Part shown: piece by piece, positions 5,707 through 7,022 of the stretch | Layout: every line of letters begins with the position of its first letter | Numbering within the stretch: the first letter of the stretch is position 1 | From: Actinomycetes bacterium | GTDB lineage: Bacteria > Actinomycetota > Actinomycetes > Actinomycetales > Microbacteriaceae | DNA: 7,022 nt | Direction of reading: 5' to 3' | Assembly (NCBI GenBank): GCA_021793715.1 | Contig: JAJYSF010000044.1 | Span: forward strand, 1 to 7,022 | Program-made: the position numbers and the translations under genes | The notes under the pieces: model-generated | The model's database searches: none | What the model saw: the letters and a program-made list of their open reading frames with translations, nothing else | What the model was told of the DNA's origin: nothing

Positions 5707-6744
5707 ATGTCTCTCACCGATGCCCCGCTCCTGAGGGCGCTCCGCGGCGAGCGCCCCGAGACGACCCCGATCTGGTTCATGCGCCAGGCGGGTCGTTCGC
5801 TCCCCGAGTATCGCGAGCTTCGCGTCGGCACCGAGATGCTGGATGCGTGCCTCACCCCCGAGATGGCCGCGGAGATCACGCTGCAGCCGGTCCGTCGGCA
5901 TGGCGTCGACGCGGCCATCTTCTTCAGCGACATCGTCGTGCCGCTCAAGATGATGGGCATCGACGTCGAGATCGTGCCGGGCCGCGGACCGGTGTTCGCC
6001 GATCCGGTGCGTACGGCGGCTGACGTCGACCGGATCACGAGCATCCCCGCGGAGGAGGTCGTCGCCTCCGCCGATCCGATCCGCGAGGCGGTGCGGATCA
6101 CGACCGACGAGCTGCACCCGCAGGGGGTTCCGCTCATCGGGTTCGCGGGCGCGCCGTTCACGCTCGCCGCCTACCTGATCGAGGGCGGCCCGTCGAAGGA
6201 CCACCTCCGGGCGCGCGCCATGATGCACGCGGATCCGCGGTCGTGGGACCGGCTCGCGGGCTGGCTCAGCACGGTAGCCGCCGCCTTCCTCTCGGTGCAG
6301 GTCGAGGCGGGCGCGTCGGCCGTCCAGCTGTTCGACTCCTGGGCCGGCTCGCTCTCGCCCGCGGACTATCGCCGCTACATCGCGCCCCACTCGGCTCGAG
6401 CGCTCGCCGAGATCACCCAGGTGCCGCGGATCCACTTCGGCGTCGGCACCGGCCCTATCCTCGCGGACATGACGCTCGACGGATCCGTCGACGCCGTCGG
6501 CGTGGACTGGCGGCTCGGACTCGACGAGGCGGCGCGCATCGTCGGACAGGACATCACGCTGCAGGGCAACATCGACCCCGCGCTGCTGCAGGCACCCTGG
6601 CCCGTGCTCGAGAAGCACGTGCGCGAGGTCGTCGCCGCGGGTCGCGCCGCACGCAGCCACATCGTGAACCTCGGTCACGGCGTTCCGCCCGAGACCGACC
6701 CGACCGTGCTGACGCGCATCGTCGAGCTGGTGCACGCGCTGTGA
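5707..6744 (+). CDS. hemE: Uroporphyrinogen decarboxylase
   Basis: A 345-residue cytoplasmic enzyme of normal length that removes the four acetate carboxyls of uroporphyrinogen III to give coproporphyrinogen III, without a cofactor. The first family signature, PIWFMRQAGRSLPEYR, spans residues 21-36 and contains the substrate-binding Arg26 and Arg30. FFSDIVVPLKMMG carries the essential Asp75. The second signature, GFAGAPFTLAAYLIEGG, contains the conserved active-site Tyr in AAYL. QLFDSWAGSLS, HFGVGTG, LQGNIDP and the late NLGHGVPPETDP with its conserved His follow in the expected order. The start is ATG 5707, supported by GGGAAG upstream and by the typical actinobacterial opening MSLTDAPLL. 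Its TGA overlaps the GTG of the following oxidase gene, so the two successive heme enzymes are probably co-translated. hemA is transcribed away from the same 120-nt region, allowing joint control of heme synthesis. Confidence 0.97.
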   Translation: MSLTDAPLLRALRGERPETTPIWFMRQAGRSLPEYRELRVGTEMLDACLTPEMAAEITLQPVRRHGVDAAIFFSDIVVPLKMMGIDVEIVPGRGPVFADPVRTAADVDRITSIPAEEVVASADPIREAVRITTDELHPQGVPLIGFAGAPFTLAAYLIEGGPSKDHLRARAMMHADPRSWDRLAGWLSTVAAAFLSVQVEAGASAVQLFDSWAGSLSPADYRRYIAPHSARALAEITQVPRIHFGVGTGPILADMTLDGSVDAVGVDWRLGLDEAARIVGQDITLQGNIDPALLQAPWPVLEKHVREVVAAGRAARSHIVNLGHGVPPETDPTVLTRIVELVHAL

Positions 6745-7022
6745 GCGACGAGGCCTACGACCTCGCCGACCTGCACGAACGGGCCGAGGATACTCGCGTC
6801 GTCGTGATCGGTGCGGGGATCGGTGGCCTCGTCGCGGCCCGCGAGATCGCGAAGCTCGGCATCGGCGTCACGCTCGTCGACGCCGCGGACGCGCCTGGCG
6901 GCGCCATCCGCTCGGCGCGTGTCGCGGGGCTGACGCTCGATCTGGGAGCCGAGAGCTTCGCCACGCGCGGCGGCCATGTCGAACGGCTCCTGGCCGACCT
7001 CGGGCTCGCGGACGATGTCGTC
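6741..7022 (+). CDS. cgoX: Coproporphyrinogen/protoporphyrinogen oxidase, N-terminal part
   Basis: The first 94 codons of a gene that runs off the window; the frame is open from GTG 6741 to the end. After about 19 variable residues comes a dinucleotide-binding beta-alpha-beta fold: VVVIGAGIGGLVAAREIAKL with the GxGxxG motif at residues 24-29, ending at an acidic Asp after TLV. Then come GGAIRSARVAGLTLDLGAESF (given here as GGAIRSARVAG and DLGAESF), the FAD-binding pattern typical of the HemY/CgoX (sometimes named hemG) oxidase family. In actinobacteria this enzyme normally oxidises coproporphyrinogen III, the HemE product, to coproporphyrin III using O2 and FAD. The GTG overlaps the hemE stop (GTGA), and the pathway order supports the call. 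Other FAD-dependent amine-oxidase-like proteins share the fold, but the GAESF block and position after hemE make them unlikely. Confidence 0.85.
   Translation, partial: MSDEAYDLADLHERAEDTRVVVIGAGIGGLVAAREIAKLGIGVTLVDAADAPGGAIRSARVAGLTLDLGAESFATRGGHVERLLADLGLADDVV

Noticed and set aside
5622..6023. Possible small gene starting at ATG 5622 in the divergent region
   Set aside because: Most of it overlaps hemE in another frame, its composition is shadow-like, and no ribosome binding site precedes it.
1..7022. Mobile element, CRISPR, toxin-antitoxin or defence system
   Set aside because: No transposase, integrase, terminal inverted repeats, spaced direct repeats or recognisable defence domains were found; gene style and composition look even across the window.

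Overview
The window is very GC-rich, densely coded DNA with 4-nt ATGA/GTGA gene overlaps and GTG starts. Together with a divergent hemA / hemE-cgoX heme locus and the protein styles, this points to a high-GC actinobacterium. A member of the Microbacteriaceae (Microbacterium-like) is my best guess, inferred from family resemblance and not from any search.

Layout. (1) Positions 2-3029, plus strand: a tight three-gene catabolic-looking operon. It holds the C-terminal end of a CocE/NonD-type serine hydrolase, an NtaA/SnaA/DszA-family FMNH2-dependent monooxygenase, and its probable partner flavin reductase. The reductase carries an unusual C-terminal GntR-like winged helix plus FCD-like domain. 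The hydrolase and monooxygenase overlap by 4 nt, and the reductase follows 17 nt later. The likely logic is that the reductase supplies reduced flavin to the monooxygenase, while the hydrolase cleaves an ester or amide in the same substrate route. The substrate cannot be read from the sequence. (2) Positions 3040-4139, minus strand: a two-gene unit converging on the first operon. It contains mobA-like molybdenum cofactor guanylyltransferase, then an ASCH-domain protein of the Ef3133 type, overlapping by 4 nt. (3) Positions 4140-4290: a 151-nt gap with a GC-rich hairpin and a short direct repeat but no gene. (4) Positions 4291-5586, minus strand: hemA (glutamyl-tRNA reductase), with a promoter that suggests a leaderless GTG start. 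(5) Positions 5587-5706: a 120-nt divergent regulatory region. (6) Positions 5707-7022, plus strand: hemE (uroporphyrinogen decarboxylase), overlapping by 4 nt the start of an FAD-dependent coproporphyrinogen/protoporphyrinogen oxidase that runs off the window.

HemA makes the first committed tetrapyrrole precursor. HemE converts uroporphyrinogen III to coproporphyrinogen III, and the partial oxidase would take the next step, in actinobacteria normally to coproporphyrin III.

Most of the window is ordinary housekeeping and accessory metabolism. I see no phage, transposon, CRISPR, tRNA or rRNA sequence and no clear new defence or mobile system. The most interesting item is the flavin reductase-GntR/FCD fusion, whose DNA-binding and metal-binding signatures look eroded.
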